Positions 26,238-33,608 of a DNA stretch of 34,237 bases are shown here, in pieces. The position numbers were made by a program, and so were the translations under genes. Positions within the stretch are counted from its first letter, which is position 1, and the number at the start of each line of letters is the position of its first letter. Location of the stretch: contig JASHSX010000138.1 of assembly GCA_030040865.1 (NCBI GenBank), positions 1 through 34,237 on the forward strand, given 5' to 3'. The DNA is from Thermoplasmata archaeon. Its GTDB lineage: Archaea; Thermoplasmatota; Thermoplasmata; Lutacidiplasmatales; UBA184. The notes under the pieces were generated by a model. It was not told the DNA's origin, did not search any database, and was given only the letters and a program-made list of their open reading frames with translations.

Positions 26238-27488
26238 CTACGCGAGGCTCCGGGCGGGATCCTCGCCCCCGGTACCGGGAGCGGGGTGGGCCGTCGGGGC
26301 CGGAGCCCGGGCCGCCAGCGCGGAGGCGCTGTCCTCCGACCGCCACTGGGTCGTGGCCGCGAGCACGTGGCGCCGGGCCTGGATCCGCTTTCGGTACCGG
26401 ATCAGGTCCCGGAAGATCTCCCGGACCACGTCCTCGAGCTCGCGCGTACGCCGGTACCCGAGCCCGACGAGCCGGTCGTGGATCGGCTGGTAGTAGTGGT
26501 CCTCCGCCTCGACGCGCGGGTCGGGAGGGTGCTCGATCGTGGCCGCCAGGCCGAACTCGGCCGCGACCCGACGGGCGACCTCGGCGAGCTCGTTCACGGA
26601 ATAGGCCGCATCGAACTGGTTGAGCACGCGGTACTCCCCCGGGCTCGCCGGGTGCTCGATCGCGAGCCGGAGCGACTGCATCGAGTCCTCGAGCGCGATG
26701 AAGCCGCGGCGCTGACCTCCCTTCCCGTACGGAGTGATCGGAAGCCCGACCACGGCCTGGGCGATGAACCGATTGAGCGCCGTCCCCCAGGTCTCGTCGA
26801 AGTCGAACCGGGTGAGCAGTCGGCGATCGGTGATCTCCGGGGTCCGGATCCCGTAGATCACTCCTTGCATCACGTCGGTCGCCCGGAGATTCCAGATCCC
26901 GGTCGCGAACATCACGTCGCCGGAGTCGAACACCTTGCTCCAATGGTACCACGAGCCGGCGCGCCGCGGGAACGGCAGCGTGTCCTTGCGGCCGCGGAAC
27001 TCGACCTCGAAGAACCCCTCGGGAATGTCGACGTTCGGGGTCCCGTACTCGCCCATGGTGCCCATCTTGACCAGGTGGGCGTCGGGGCAGACCGCCCGCA
27101 TCGCGTAGAGCAGGTGGAGGGTCCCGGTGAGGTTCTCCACCTGCGTCGTCACCGCGTGGTGGACGTCGATCATGGAGTACGGGGCGCTCCGCTGCTCGGC
27201 CAGGTGCACGATCGCGTCCGGCCGCTCGCGCGCGAGCACGTCGCGAACAAAATCGAAATCCTGGAGGTCCCCCCGATGGAAGGCGAGGTCGCGCCCGAGG
27301 ACCTCCTTCACGGCCGCGAGGCGGCGGGGGAACGACGGGATCGGCGTCGCCGACCAGCTACCGACCTCGCTCACGCGGCGTCGCGTGACGAAGTTGTCGA
27401 TCCCGACGACCTCGTGGCCCCGGGCCAGTAGGTGGAGCGCGAGCGGCCAGCCGGAGTAGCCGTCCACGCCGGTGATGAGTACCTTCAC
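26238..27488 (-). CDS. agl3: UDP-sulfoquinovose synthase (SQD1/SqdB/Agl3 family), extended SDR
   Basis: GTG start at 27488. KVLITGVDGYSGWPLALHLLARGHEVVGIDN, VHLAEQRSAPYSMIDVHHAVTTQVENLTGTLHLLYAMR, HLVKMGTMGEYGTPNVDIPEGF, GRKDTLPFPRRAGSWYHWSKVFDS, NLRATDVMQGVIYGIRTPE, FDETWGTALNRFIAQAVVGLPITPYGKGGQRRGFIALEDSMQSLRLAIEHPASPGEYRVLNQFDAAYSVNELA, PDPRVEAEDHYYQP: extensive agreement with plant SQD1 as I remember it. Confidence 0.93.
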   Translation of the reverse strand: MKVLITGVDGYSGWPLALHLLARGHEVVGIDNFVTRRRVSEVGSWSATPIPSFPRRLAAVKEVLGRDLAFHRGDLQDFDFVRDVLARERPDAIVHLAEQRSAPYSMIDVHHAVTTQVENLTGTLHLLYAMRAVCPDAHLVKMGTMGEYGTPNVDIPEGFFEVEFRGRKDTLPFPRRAGSWYHWSKVFDSGDVMFATGIWNLRATDVMQGVIYGIRTPEITDRRLLTRFDFDETWGTALNRFIAQAVVGLPITPYGKGGQRRGFIALEDSMQSLRLAIEHPASPGEYRVLNQFDAAYSVNELAEVARRVAAEFGLAATIEHPPDPRVEAEDHYYQPIHDRLVGLGYRRTRELEDVVREIFRDLIRYRKRIQARRHVLAATTQWRSEDSASALAARAPAPTAHPAPGTGGEDPARSLA

Positions 27489-27521
27489 GGGGTCCGACCT
27501 CCCGAAGCATGGCGGGCGCCG

Positions 27522-27532
27522 AGGATAAAGGG
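27522..27532 (-). promoter_or_regulatory. Putative box A for the sulfoquinovose synthase cluster
   Basis: CCCTTTATCC on the minus strand, about 38 nt upstream of the 27488 GTG. Confidence 0.45.
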
Positions 27533-27623
27533 TCCGTCTCCGGCCCGGAGTTCGCGCGCGCTCGACCCCAACCCGCATAAGCGAGGCGGCGCTGGCCGAG
27601 GAGTAGGCCGGAGCCCGGGGAGC

Positions 27624-28400
27624 ATGCAGACCGCCGACGTCCGGATCGTCGACACGCGCGACGAGTCACTGAAGGGCGCGATGGTCGTGGTCGGCTTCCC
27701 GACCCACGGGCTCGTCGGATCGGTCGCCGCGTCGTACCTCGTCCACACGCTCGACATGAGCCTGATCGCGTACATGGTCAGCGAAGAGTTCCCGCCGACC
27801 GTGATCATGGAGGAGGGCGTCGTCGGCGCGCCGATCCGCTTCTACGCGAGCAAGCTCGTCTGCGGGGTCGACCGCTCCTGCGACCAGCTCGTCGTCGTCA
27901 TCGCGGATATCCAGCCGCCGGTCGAGATGCTGAACGCGCTCGGCCGGACGATCCTCGACTGGGCGGAGTCGAAGCAGGTGCAGCTCGTCGTCGCCATCGA
28001 GGGACAGCCGATCGAGAGCGAGATCCGCGGCGACGCGCGGGTCGTCGCGATGGCGAACCGGGCGGCCGCGCCGCTGCTCGACAAGTACCGCTTCGAGGCG
28101 GCCAACGGCGTCGTCACGGGCCTCGCAGGAGGGATCCTGCTCGGCGCGATCGGGCGCACGACGCCCGTGCTCTGCCTGGTCGCCCAGGCGCACAAGGATT
28201 ACCCGGACGCCCGGGCCGCGGCGAAGGTGATCGAGACGGTCAACCCGCTGGTCCCGCTCCTCGTGCTCGACACGAAGCCGCTCCGCGACAAGGCCCGCCA
28301 GATCGAGTCCGAGGTGCGGAAGACCCTCCAGCAGACCCGGGACTCGATGTCGAACATGCGGGCGAACGAATCCGAGGGGCCGGGTGAGATGTATCGCTGA
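27624..28400 (+). CDS. PAC2 family protein (archaeal proteasome-assembly-chaperone homologue)
   Basis: LKGAMVVVGFPTHGLVGSVAASYLVHTLDMSLIAYMVSEEFPPTVIMEEGVVGAPIRFYAS, VVVIADIQPPVEMLNALGRTILDWAESKQVQLVVAIEGQP, NGVVTGLAGGILLGAIGRTTPVLCLVAQAHKDYPDARAAAKVIETVN. Confidence 0.92.
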   Translation: MQTADVRIVDTRDESLKGAMVVVGFPTHGLVGSVAASYLVHTLDMSLIAYMVSEEFPPTVIMEEGVVGAPIRFYASKLVCGVDRSCDQLVVVIADIQPPVEMLNALGRTILDWAESKQVQLVVAIEGQPIESEIRGDARVVAMANRAAAPLLDKYRFEAANGVVTGLAGGILLGAIGRTTPVLCLVAQAHKDYPDARAAAKVIETVNPLVPLLVLDTKPLRDKARQIESEVRKTLQQTRDSMSNMRANESEGPGEMYR

Positions 28401-28905
28401 CACGGCCCCCCGGCCGGTGAGCGCCTCCCTGCCGCCGAACCCTCCGCCGGTGACCCTGCGCGCCTTCCGGCCGTCCGACGTCCCGTTCGTCTCCGGCATC
28501 GTGGCGGAGGCGCTCCACGAGCACTACGAGCCGTCGCTCTACCAGTCCCTGAGCGTCGAGTGGAACGACGGCTTCCTCGTCGCGTCGGACCCGCACGACG
28601 TGCCGATCGGCTTCCTCCTCGGGGTGACCCAGGTCGACCGGGAGGCGCGCGTCCTCATGTTCGCGGTCGAACGCAACCACCGGACGCTCGGCGTGGGCAC
28701 GCTCCTCATGGACGCCTTCCTCGAGCGGTGCCGCGTCCGGGGGTTCCGGCGGGTCACGCTCGAGGTCCGGGTGTCGAACGCGACTGCGATCCGGTTCTAC
28801 ACCCGCTACCGGTTCTCCGTCACGGACCTCCTTCGTTCGTACTACTCCGACGGCGAGAACGGCTACCAGATGGCGCTCGACCTGGTCGCTCCCGCGGCCG
28901 GGTGA
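28384..28905 (+). CDS. GNAT acetyltransferase, RimI/Ard1-like N-terminal acetyltransferase
   Basis: VTLRAFRPSDVPFVSGIVAEAL, VLMFAVERNHRTLGVGTLLMDAFLERCRVRGFRRVTLEVRVSNATAIRFYTRYRFSVTDLLRSYYSDGENGYQMALDL: acetyl-CoA motif RxxGxG plus the YYxDGExxxxM motif of archaeal Ard1. Start 28384 (GTG) or 28417 (GTG). Confidence 0.88.
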   Translation: MRCIADTAPRPVSASLPPNPPPVTLRAFRPSDVPFVSGIVAEALHEHYEPSLYQSLSVEWNDGFLVASDPHDVPIGFLLGVTQVDREARVLMFAVERNHRTLGVGTLLMDAFLERCRVRGFRRVTLEVRVSNATAIRFYTRYRFSVTDLLRSYYSDGENGYQMALDLVAPAAG

Positions 28906-28943
28906 CCAAAGCCGCTAAGTCCTCCGGCCCGGCTGACCCGCCG

Positions 28944-30176
28944 ATGCCCGCGGCATGGCCGTCGGTCGGCGAGCTCATGACCCGCGACCCGGTCACGCTG
29001 CCGCACGACGCCCCGATCGCGAAGGCGCTCGGCCTCATGCGCACGCGCGGGTTCCACGAGATCCCGGTCCTCCGCAACGCCCGGCTCGCGGGGATGATCA
29101 CGTTCGAGTCGATCGCCCGTCGGGTCCGTGGCTCGCTCACGACCAAGGTCGAGAGCCTCCTGATCCTGCCGCCGCTCGTCACCCCATCGACCACGCTCGC
29201 CGAGATCGCGGGCCAGCTGCTCGCGACCGGGCTGCGGGCGGCTCCCGTGGTCGGCCGCCGCGGCGAGCTCGTCGGGATCGTGAGCCGCACCGACCTCGTC
29301 CGGGCGCTTCGCAACGCTCCGGTGGCGGCGCGCGCGACCGTCGAGTCGATCGCGAGCCCGGCGTCCGTCGTGATCCGGGAGGACGACCAGGTGCGCCACC
29401 TGCTCGCCCAGCTCCGCCTGCTCGAGGAGCACCCGCTCCCCGTCGTCGATCGGAAGGGTCGCCTCGTGGGAGCCGTCGGCGTCGCGGACCTGGGGGCGGT
29501 CCTCTGGCGTCCCACAGCGGGCGGCAAGGCGGACGCGAAGACCGGCCGGTCCGCCCTCGAGGTCGAGGTCGCCTCGATCATGCGCTCCCCCGCGATTACC
29601 GTCCCGACCGGCACGTCGGCCGCGGAAGCGGCGGCGATGATGAGCCGGGAGAAGGTGTCGAGCGTCTTCGTCGTCGAGGGCGGCCGCCCGACGCGCGTCG
29701 TCGGTCAGTCCGACCTGCTGGGGCTGCTCGTCGGGGCCACGCGCGCCGCACTCCCGGGCGGAGGCGTCGAGGACGTCTACGTCGAGATCACGGGGCTGCG
29801 GGGCTCCGCCGATCCGGCGTTGCTCGCGGACATCGACCACGTGGTCGCCGCGGGCCTACGGCGCATCGCGAAGCACCTCCACCCGACGTTGCTCACGCTC
29901 CACTTCGCGCCCCACGCGACGCACCGCACCAACGATCTCACGGTCGAGGCGCGGCTTCACACCGACGTCGGGATCTTCTACGCCTCGCACACCGGCTGGA
30001 ACTTGATGGCCGGCGTCGCCGGGCTCCTCGAGGAGCTCGCCGGCCAGGCGCGCCGAACCCGCGAGGAGCAGCGGCCCCGCGGTCGGGGCCGAAGGGCGGC
30101 CGGGGCCGACGCCACGCTGTTCGTCGATGCGGAGCTCGAGGCGAAGATCCGCTCCGCGAGCGGGGCGGACGAATAG
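28944..30176 (+). CDS. Four-CBS-domain protein with C-terminal HPF/RaiA-like domain (putative ribosome-associated factor)
   Basis: Four CBS repeats: VGELMTRDPVTLPHDAPIAKALGLMRTRGFHEIPVLRNARLAGMITFESI; TLAEIAGQLLATGLRAAPVVGRRGELVGIVSRTDLVRAL; VRHLLAQLRLLEEHPLPVVDRKGRLVGAVGVADL; VASIMRSPAITVPTGTSAAEAAAMMSREKVSSVFVVEGGRPTRVVGQSDL. These are followed by VYVEITGLRGSADPALLADIDHVVAAGLRRIAKHLHPTLLTLHFAP...NDLTVEARLHTDVGIFYASHTGWNLMAGVAGLLEELAGQARR. CBS calls firm; HPF-like call is inference. Confidence 0.9.
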   Translation: MPAAWPSVGELMTRDPVTLPHDAPIAKALGLMRTRGFHEIPVLRNARLAGMITFESIARRVRGSLTTKVESLLILPPLVTPSTTLAEIAGQLLATGLRAAPVVGRRGELVGIVSRTDLVRALRNAPVAARATVESIASPASVVIREDDQVRHLLAQLRLLEEHPLPVVDRKGRLVGAVGVADLGAVLWRPTAGGKADAKTGRSALEVEVASIMRSPAITVPTGTSAAEAAAMMSREKVSSVFVVEGGRPTRVVGQSDLLGLLVGATRAALPGGGVEDVYVEITGLRGSADPALLADIDHVVAAGLRRIAKHLHPTLLTLHFAPHATHRTNDLTVEARLHTDVGIFYASHTGWNLMAGVAGLLEELAGQARRTREEQRPRGRGRRAAGADATLFVDAELEAKIRSASGADE

Positions 30177-30188
30177 GAGGCGACGGCG

Positions 30189-30602
30189 GTGGCGGTCCCC
30201 AACATGCCGCGCGACCCGCGGCAGATGCAGATGATGATGCGGCGGCTCGGCATGAAGACGGAGGAGGTGCCGGACGTCGAGGAGGTGATCGTCCGCACCC
30301 GCACGAAGGACCACGTCTTCCGCGCACCGTCGGTGACGATCCTCACGATCCAGGGCGTGCGGACGTACCAGGTGGTGGGCACCCCCGAACTCCGACCGCG
30401 CGGGGCGGGCGGGACCGCGGCCCCGGCGTCGGGTCCGGCGATCTCCGCCCCCGCGGCACCGGCCGGGCCTCCCGAGGAGGACATCCGGCTGGTCATGGAG
30501 CAGGCGAACGTCTCGCACGAGGAGGCGGTCGAGGCGCTCCTCCAGGCGCACGGCGAACCGGCGGAGGCGATCATGAAGATCCTCTCCCGGGGCGGCGGGT
30601 GA
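30189..30602 (+). CDS. Nascent polypeptide-associated complex protein (archaeal NAC) with C-terminal UBA
   Basis: MPRDPRQMQMMMRRLGMKTEEVPDVEEVIVRTRTKDHVFRAPSVTILTIQGVRTYQVVGTPE (NAC domain), then EEDIRLVMEQANVSHEEAVEALLQAHGEPAEAIMKI (UBA). GTG start. Confidence 0.95.
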   Translation: MAVPNMPRDPRQMQMMMRRLGMKTEEVPDVEEVIVRTRTKDHVFRAPSVTILTIQGVRTYQVVGTPELRPRGAGGTAAPASGPAISAPAAPAGPPEEDIRLVMEQANVSHEEAVEALLQAHGEPAEAIMKILSRGGG

Positions 30603-31048
30603 GCGGCGCCGCCGGCCCGATCGCCCAGGAATGCGTCGAGGGGTACCTCTTCGCGACGCCGCCGGTCGAGCTGCTCCTGTTCCGCCGTCCGCCTGCCCGA
30701 GGGCGGTTCTGGGTGCCGATCAGCGGCAAGGTGGAGCCGACCGACCCGGACTTCGAGGGCGCCCTGCGCCGGGAGCTCGCGGAGGAGACCGGCCTCGCCC
30801 GTCCGCGGGATGTGTTCCCCCTCGACTGGGACGTCACGTTCCCCTCGGAGTCGGGCGCCCCGTGGCGGCTCCATGCGTTCGGCGTCGAGGTCGCGCGGTC
30901 GTTCCGGCCCCGCCTGAGCGACGAGCACGACGACGCGGCGTGGGTAGGGCCCGACGACGCGATCGCGCGACTGCACTTCGAGGACAACCGGGCGGCCGTT
31001 CCCCGGCTGCTCGCGCGGATCCGGGACCGTCGCTCCCCAAACGTTTAG
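30599..31048 (+). CDS. NUDIX hydrolase
   Basis: FWVPISGKVEPTDPDFEGALRRELAEETGLARPRDVF is a NUDIX box with REL-AEE-TGL; spacing from Gly to REL is one residue longer than GX5EX7REUXEEXGU. GTGA overlap with the NAC stop. Confidence 0.88.
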   Translation: MSGAAGPIAQECVEGYLFATPPVELLLFRRPPARGRFWVPISGKVEPTDPDFEGALRRELAEETGLARPRDVFPLDWDVTFPSESGAPWRLHAFGVEVARSFRPRLSDEHDDAAWVGPDDAIARLHFEDNRAAVPRLLARIRDRRSPNV

Positions 31049-31050
31049 CG
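31040..31050 (+). promoter_or_regulatory. Putative box A for dph2
   Basis: AACGTTTAGCG about 33 nt upstream of the ATG at 31079; overlaps the NUDIX stop. Confidence 0.4.
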
Positions 31051-31078
31051 CGCACCGCCGCTCGAACCGTCGAAGAAC

Positions 31079-32107
31079 ATGTCGCCGGCCGCGGACGCGC
31101 CCGCCCGCCCTGCCCGGGTCTTCCCGCGGGTCGGCCCCGAGCTCGTGGCCGCGCTCCGTGAGATCCGGCCGCAGAGGATCGTGCTGCAGGTTCCCGCGGG
31201 CCTCGTGCGGAACGCGCACGAGATCGCGGAGGGGCTGCGGACGGAGGTCGGTGCTCCCGTCGCCCTCGCGACCCGCGCCTGCTTCGGGGCGTGCGACTTC
31301 CCGTCCCGTGATGAGGCGCCGTCGGCCGACGTCGCGGTCGTCCTGGGCCACGCCCCGATCCCGAACGTCGAGCTGGTCCGCCCGACGTTCTTCGTGGAGA
31401 TGCGGGAAGCGGGCGGGGACCCGGAGCGCCTCGCCGACACGCTCGTCGCCGCCGGCGTCCCCCGGCGTCTCGGCCTCGTCTTCTCGATCCAGCATCTCGA
31501 CCTCGCCGGGCCGCTCTCCGAGAGCCTCGGGCGCCGCGGGGTCTCCGTACGGATCGGGCGCGGGGACCGCCGGCTCGCCTACGCCGGTCAGGCGCTCGGC
31601 TGCAACTACACCGGGGCCGAGGCCGTCGCCGCCGAGGTCGACGCGTTCGTCTTCGTCGGGACGGGAGCGTTCCACCCGATCGGGCTCGCGTTCGCCACCG
31701 ACCGGCCCGTCTGGAGCCTCGATCCGCTGCGGAACTCGCTCGATCCGCCGATCGACCGGGCCGAGCTCGTCGGCCGACGTCAGCTCGCGGTCGCCTCGGC
31801 CCGGGAGGCCCGGCGGTGGGGCATCTTGGTCTCGACGTTCCGGGGGCAGGACCGTCTCGGCACGGCCCGGGCGCTCGAGGAGAAGGCCCGGGCCCGAGGC
31901 CGGGACGCCGAGATCCTGCTCTTCGACCGGCTCGACCCGCGCGACCTCGAGGGCCGGGCGTTCGACGCCTACGTCAACACGGCGTGTCCGCGCATCGCGC
32001 TCGACGACGGGGCGCTGTACGGGAAGCCGATGCTGACGCCGCCCGAGTTCCTGATGGCGCTCGGCGAGCTCCCGCTCGCGCCGTACCGGTTCGACACGTA
32101 TCACTGA
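31079..32107 (+). CDS. dph2: Diphthamide biosynthesis enzyme Dph2 (radical-SAM-like [4Fe-4S] 3-amino-3-carboxypropyl transferase)
   Basis: IRPQRIVLQVPAGLVRNAHEIAEGLRTEVGAPVALATRACFGACDFP, ALGCNYTGAEAVAAEVDAFVFVGTGAFHPIGLAFAT, FDAYVNTACPRIALDDGALYGKPMLTPPEFLMALGE: three conserved-position Cys regions and the Dph2 C-terminus. Confidence 0.95.
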   Translation: MSPAADAPARPARVFPRVGPELVAALREIRPQRIVLQVPAGLVRNAHEIAEGLRTEVGAPVALATRACFGACDFPSRDEAPSADVAVVLGHAPIPNVELVRPTFFVEMREAGGDPERLADTLVAAGVPRRLGLVFSIQHLDLAGPLSESLGRRGVSVRIGRGDRRLAYAGQALGCNYTGAEAVAAEVDAFVFVGTGAFHPIGLAFATDRPVWSLDPLRNSLDPPIDRAELVGRRQLAVASAREARRWGILVSTFRGQDRLGTARALEEKARARGRDAEILLFDRLDPRDLEGRAFDAYVNTACPRIALDDGALYGKPMLTPPEFLMALGELPLAPYRFDTYH

Positions 32108-32499
32108 CCCGGCGGCGGACCCACGCCGACGACGTTCCCTTCCGCGTCGGTCCGAAAGCGTCCCCGGATCAGGTCGATCAGGACGAGGCGGGTGCCCCAC
32201 GGGTCGCGGACGACCGCGCACCGCCCGACCGGCACGTCGAACGGCCCCGTCTCGACGTGCCCACCAGCCGCCGAGAACGACCGGCAGGCGTCGTCGGTGG
32301 AGTCGACCAAAAGGTCCGTCTCCGGTCCACCCTGCTCGGCGAGGAGCACGAACTCCGTCTCGGAGTCCGTCATCGCGAGCCCCGCCGCTTCCCCGTCCCG
32401 ACGCCAGACGAGTCGGAGTCCGAGCCGGTCCCGATAGAACCCGAGCGCCGCGTCGAGGTCGGGGACGCGCACGAGGACGCAGTCGACCTTCCGGAACAT
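32101..32499 (-). CDS. VOC/glyoxalase-bleomycin resistance superfamily protein
   Basis: MFRKVDCVLVRVPDLDAALGFYRDRLGLRLVWRRDGEAAGLAMTDSETEFVLL...VPVGRCAVVRDPWGTRLVLIDL. Tail-to-tail 7-bp overlap with dph2. Confidence 0.9.
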   Translation of the reverse strand: MFRKVDCVLVRVPDLDAALGFYRDRLGLRLVWRRDGEAAGLAMTDSETEFVLLAEQGGPETDLLVDSTDDACRSFSAAGGHVETGPFDVPVGRCAVVRDPWGTRLVLIDLIRGRFRTDAEGNVVGVGPPPGQ

Positions 32500-32601
32500 G
32501 CTTCCTCAGCGCCCGGGTCGCGATAGGGTTGGCCGGGGTGGGGGTCGGCCCGTTCCGCCGGAGGGGAAACTCGAAAGCGGGCCGGCACCCTCGTACGGAC
32601 C

Positions 32602-33006
32602 GTGCGGTGGGCCGCGCTCGTTCCGTTCGGGCTCTTCGGGGCGGGCGTTGCGCTCGTGGCGCTGGCCCTCCGGGAGGGCCAGGCCGTTGTGGGGATCGCG
32701 ATCGTCGTCCCGTTCGTAGTGGGCACGTCGATCGCGTTCCTCCTCGGCGTGGCGGCGCTGTTCCTCGGTTTCGTGACGCTCCCGCTCGCGTTTCCCCCGG
32801 CGGAGGAGACCGCTACGCTCGCTCCGTCGACCCCACCGGCCGGAGAGGCCAGGGCCTCGTGGGGCGGGATCGTCCTGATCGGTCCGGTGCCGCTCCTCTT
32901 CGGCAGCGCCCGGAACGTCCCGAACTGGGTCCGCTACGTCGCGGCGGCGGTGGGGGCGGTCGTCCTCGCCGTGTTCGTCGTCGTCGTGGTGGGGCTCGTC
33001 CGGTAG
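32602..33006 (+). CDS. DUF131-like membrane protein
   Basis: Hydrophobic helices plus ASWGGIVLIGPVPLLFGSARNVPNWVRYVAAAVGAVVLAVFVVVVVGLV; the GGxVLIGPxPxxFG motif is what I associate with archaeal DUF131. Confidence 0.75.
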   Translation: MRWAALVPFGLFGAGVALVALALREGQAVVGIAIVVPFVVGTSIAFLLGVAALFLGFVTLPLAFPPAEETATLAPSTPPAGEARASWGGIVLIGPVPLLFGSARNVPNWVRYVAAAVGAVVLAVFVVVVVGLVR

Positions 33007-33014
33007 CGGGTCGA

Positions 33015-33608
33015 CTATCGCCGCCGGCCGACCGTCGCGAGGAACTGCCGGTGGAGACGCGGATCGCCGGAGAGCTCCGGGTGGAAGGCAAGGCCCCACA
33101 CCGGCCCGGCCCGCACGCCGACCACCTGGTCGCCGAGCCACGCCAGCGGGCTCGCCCCGTGACCGACCCGGAGGATCCGGGGGGAACGGATGAACACCCC
33201 GGGGAACGGACCCCCCGGGAGCCGGTCGACGCGCACCGACCCCTCGAACGACTCGCGCTGAGCCCCGTAGTCGTTGCGGCGGACCGTGATGTCGACGGTC
33301 CCGAACGTCGGCGGATCGCGTCCCGAAGCGCTCGGCGCGATCTCGCGGGCGAGGAGGATGAGCCCGGCGCACGTCGCGAGGACCGGCAGCCCGTCGGCGA
33401 GGCGGAGGGCGAGGGGGTGCCACAGTCCTGCGTCCTCGATCAGCCGGGCGATCGTCGTCGACTCCCCGCCGGGAAGGAACAGCGCGTCGGTCCGCGCGAG
33501 GTCCGCCGGCCCTCGGACGAGGATCCGATCGCCCTCGGGGACGACCCCGCGGAGGGCGCGCCAGTGCTCCGGTACGTCCCCCTGGAGCGCGAGGACCCCG
33601 ACCTTCAT
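33015..33608 (-). CDS. pdxT: Pyridoxal 5'-phosphate synthase glutaminase subunit PdxT
   Basis: [110 protein letters not shown]. Confidence 0.95.
   Translation of the reverse strand: MKVGVLALQGDVPEHWRALRGVVPEGDRILVRGPADLARTDALFLPGGESTTIARLIEDAGLWHPLALRLADGLPVLATCAGLILLAREIAPSASGRDPPTFGTVDITVRRNDYGAQRESFEGSVRVDRLPGGPFPGVFIRSPRILRVGHGASPLAWLGDQVVGVRAGPVWGLAFHPELSGDPRLHRQFLATVGRRR

Noticed and set aside
29978-32221. 747-aa minus-strand ORF
   Set aside because: Antisense shadow of the CBS, NAC, NUDIX and dph2 genes; low-complexity composition.
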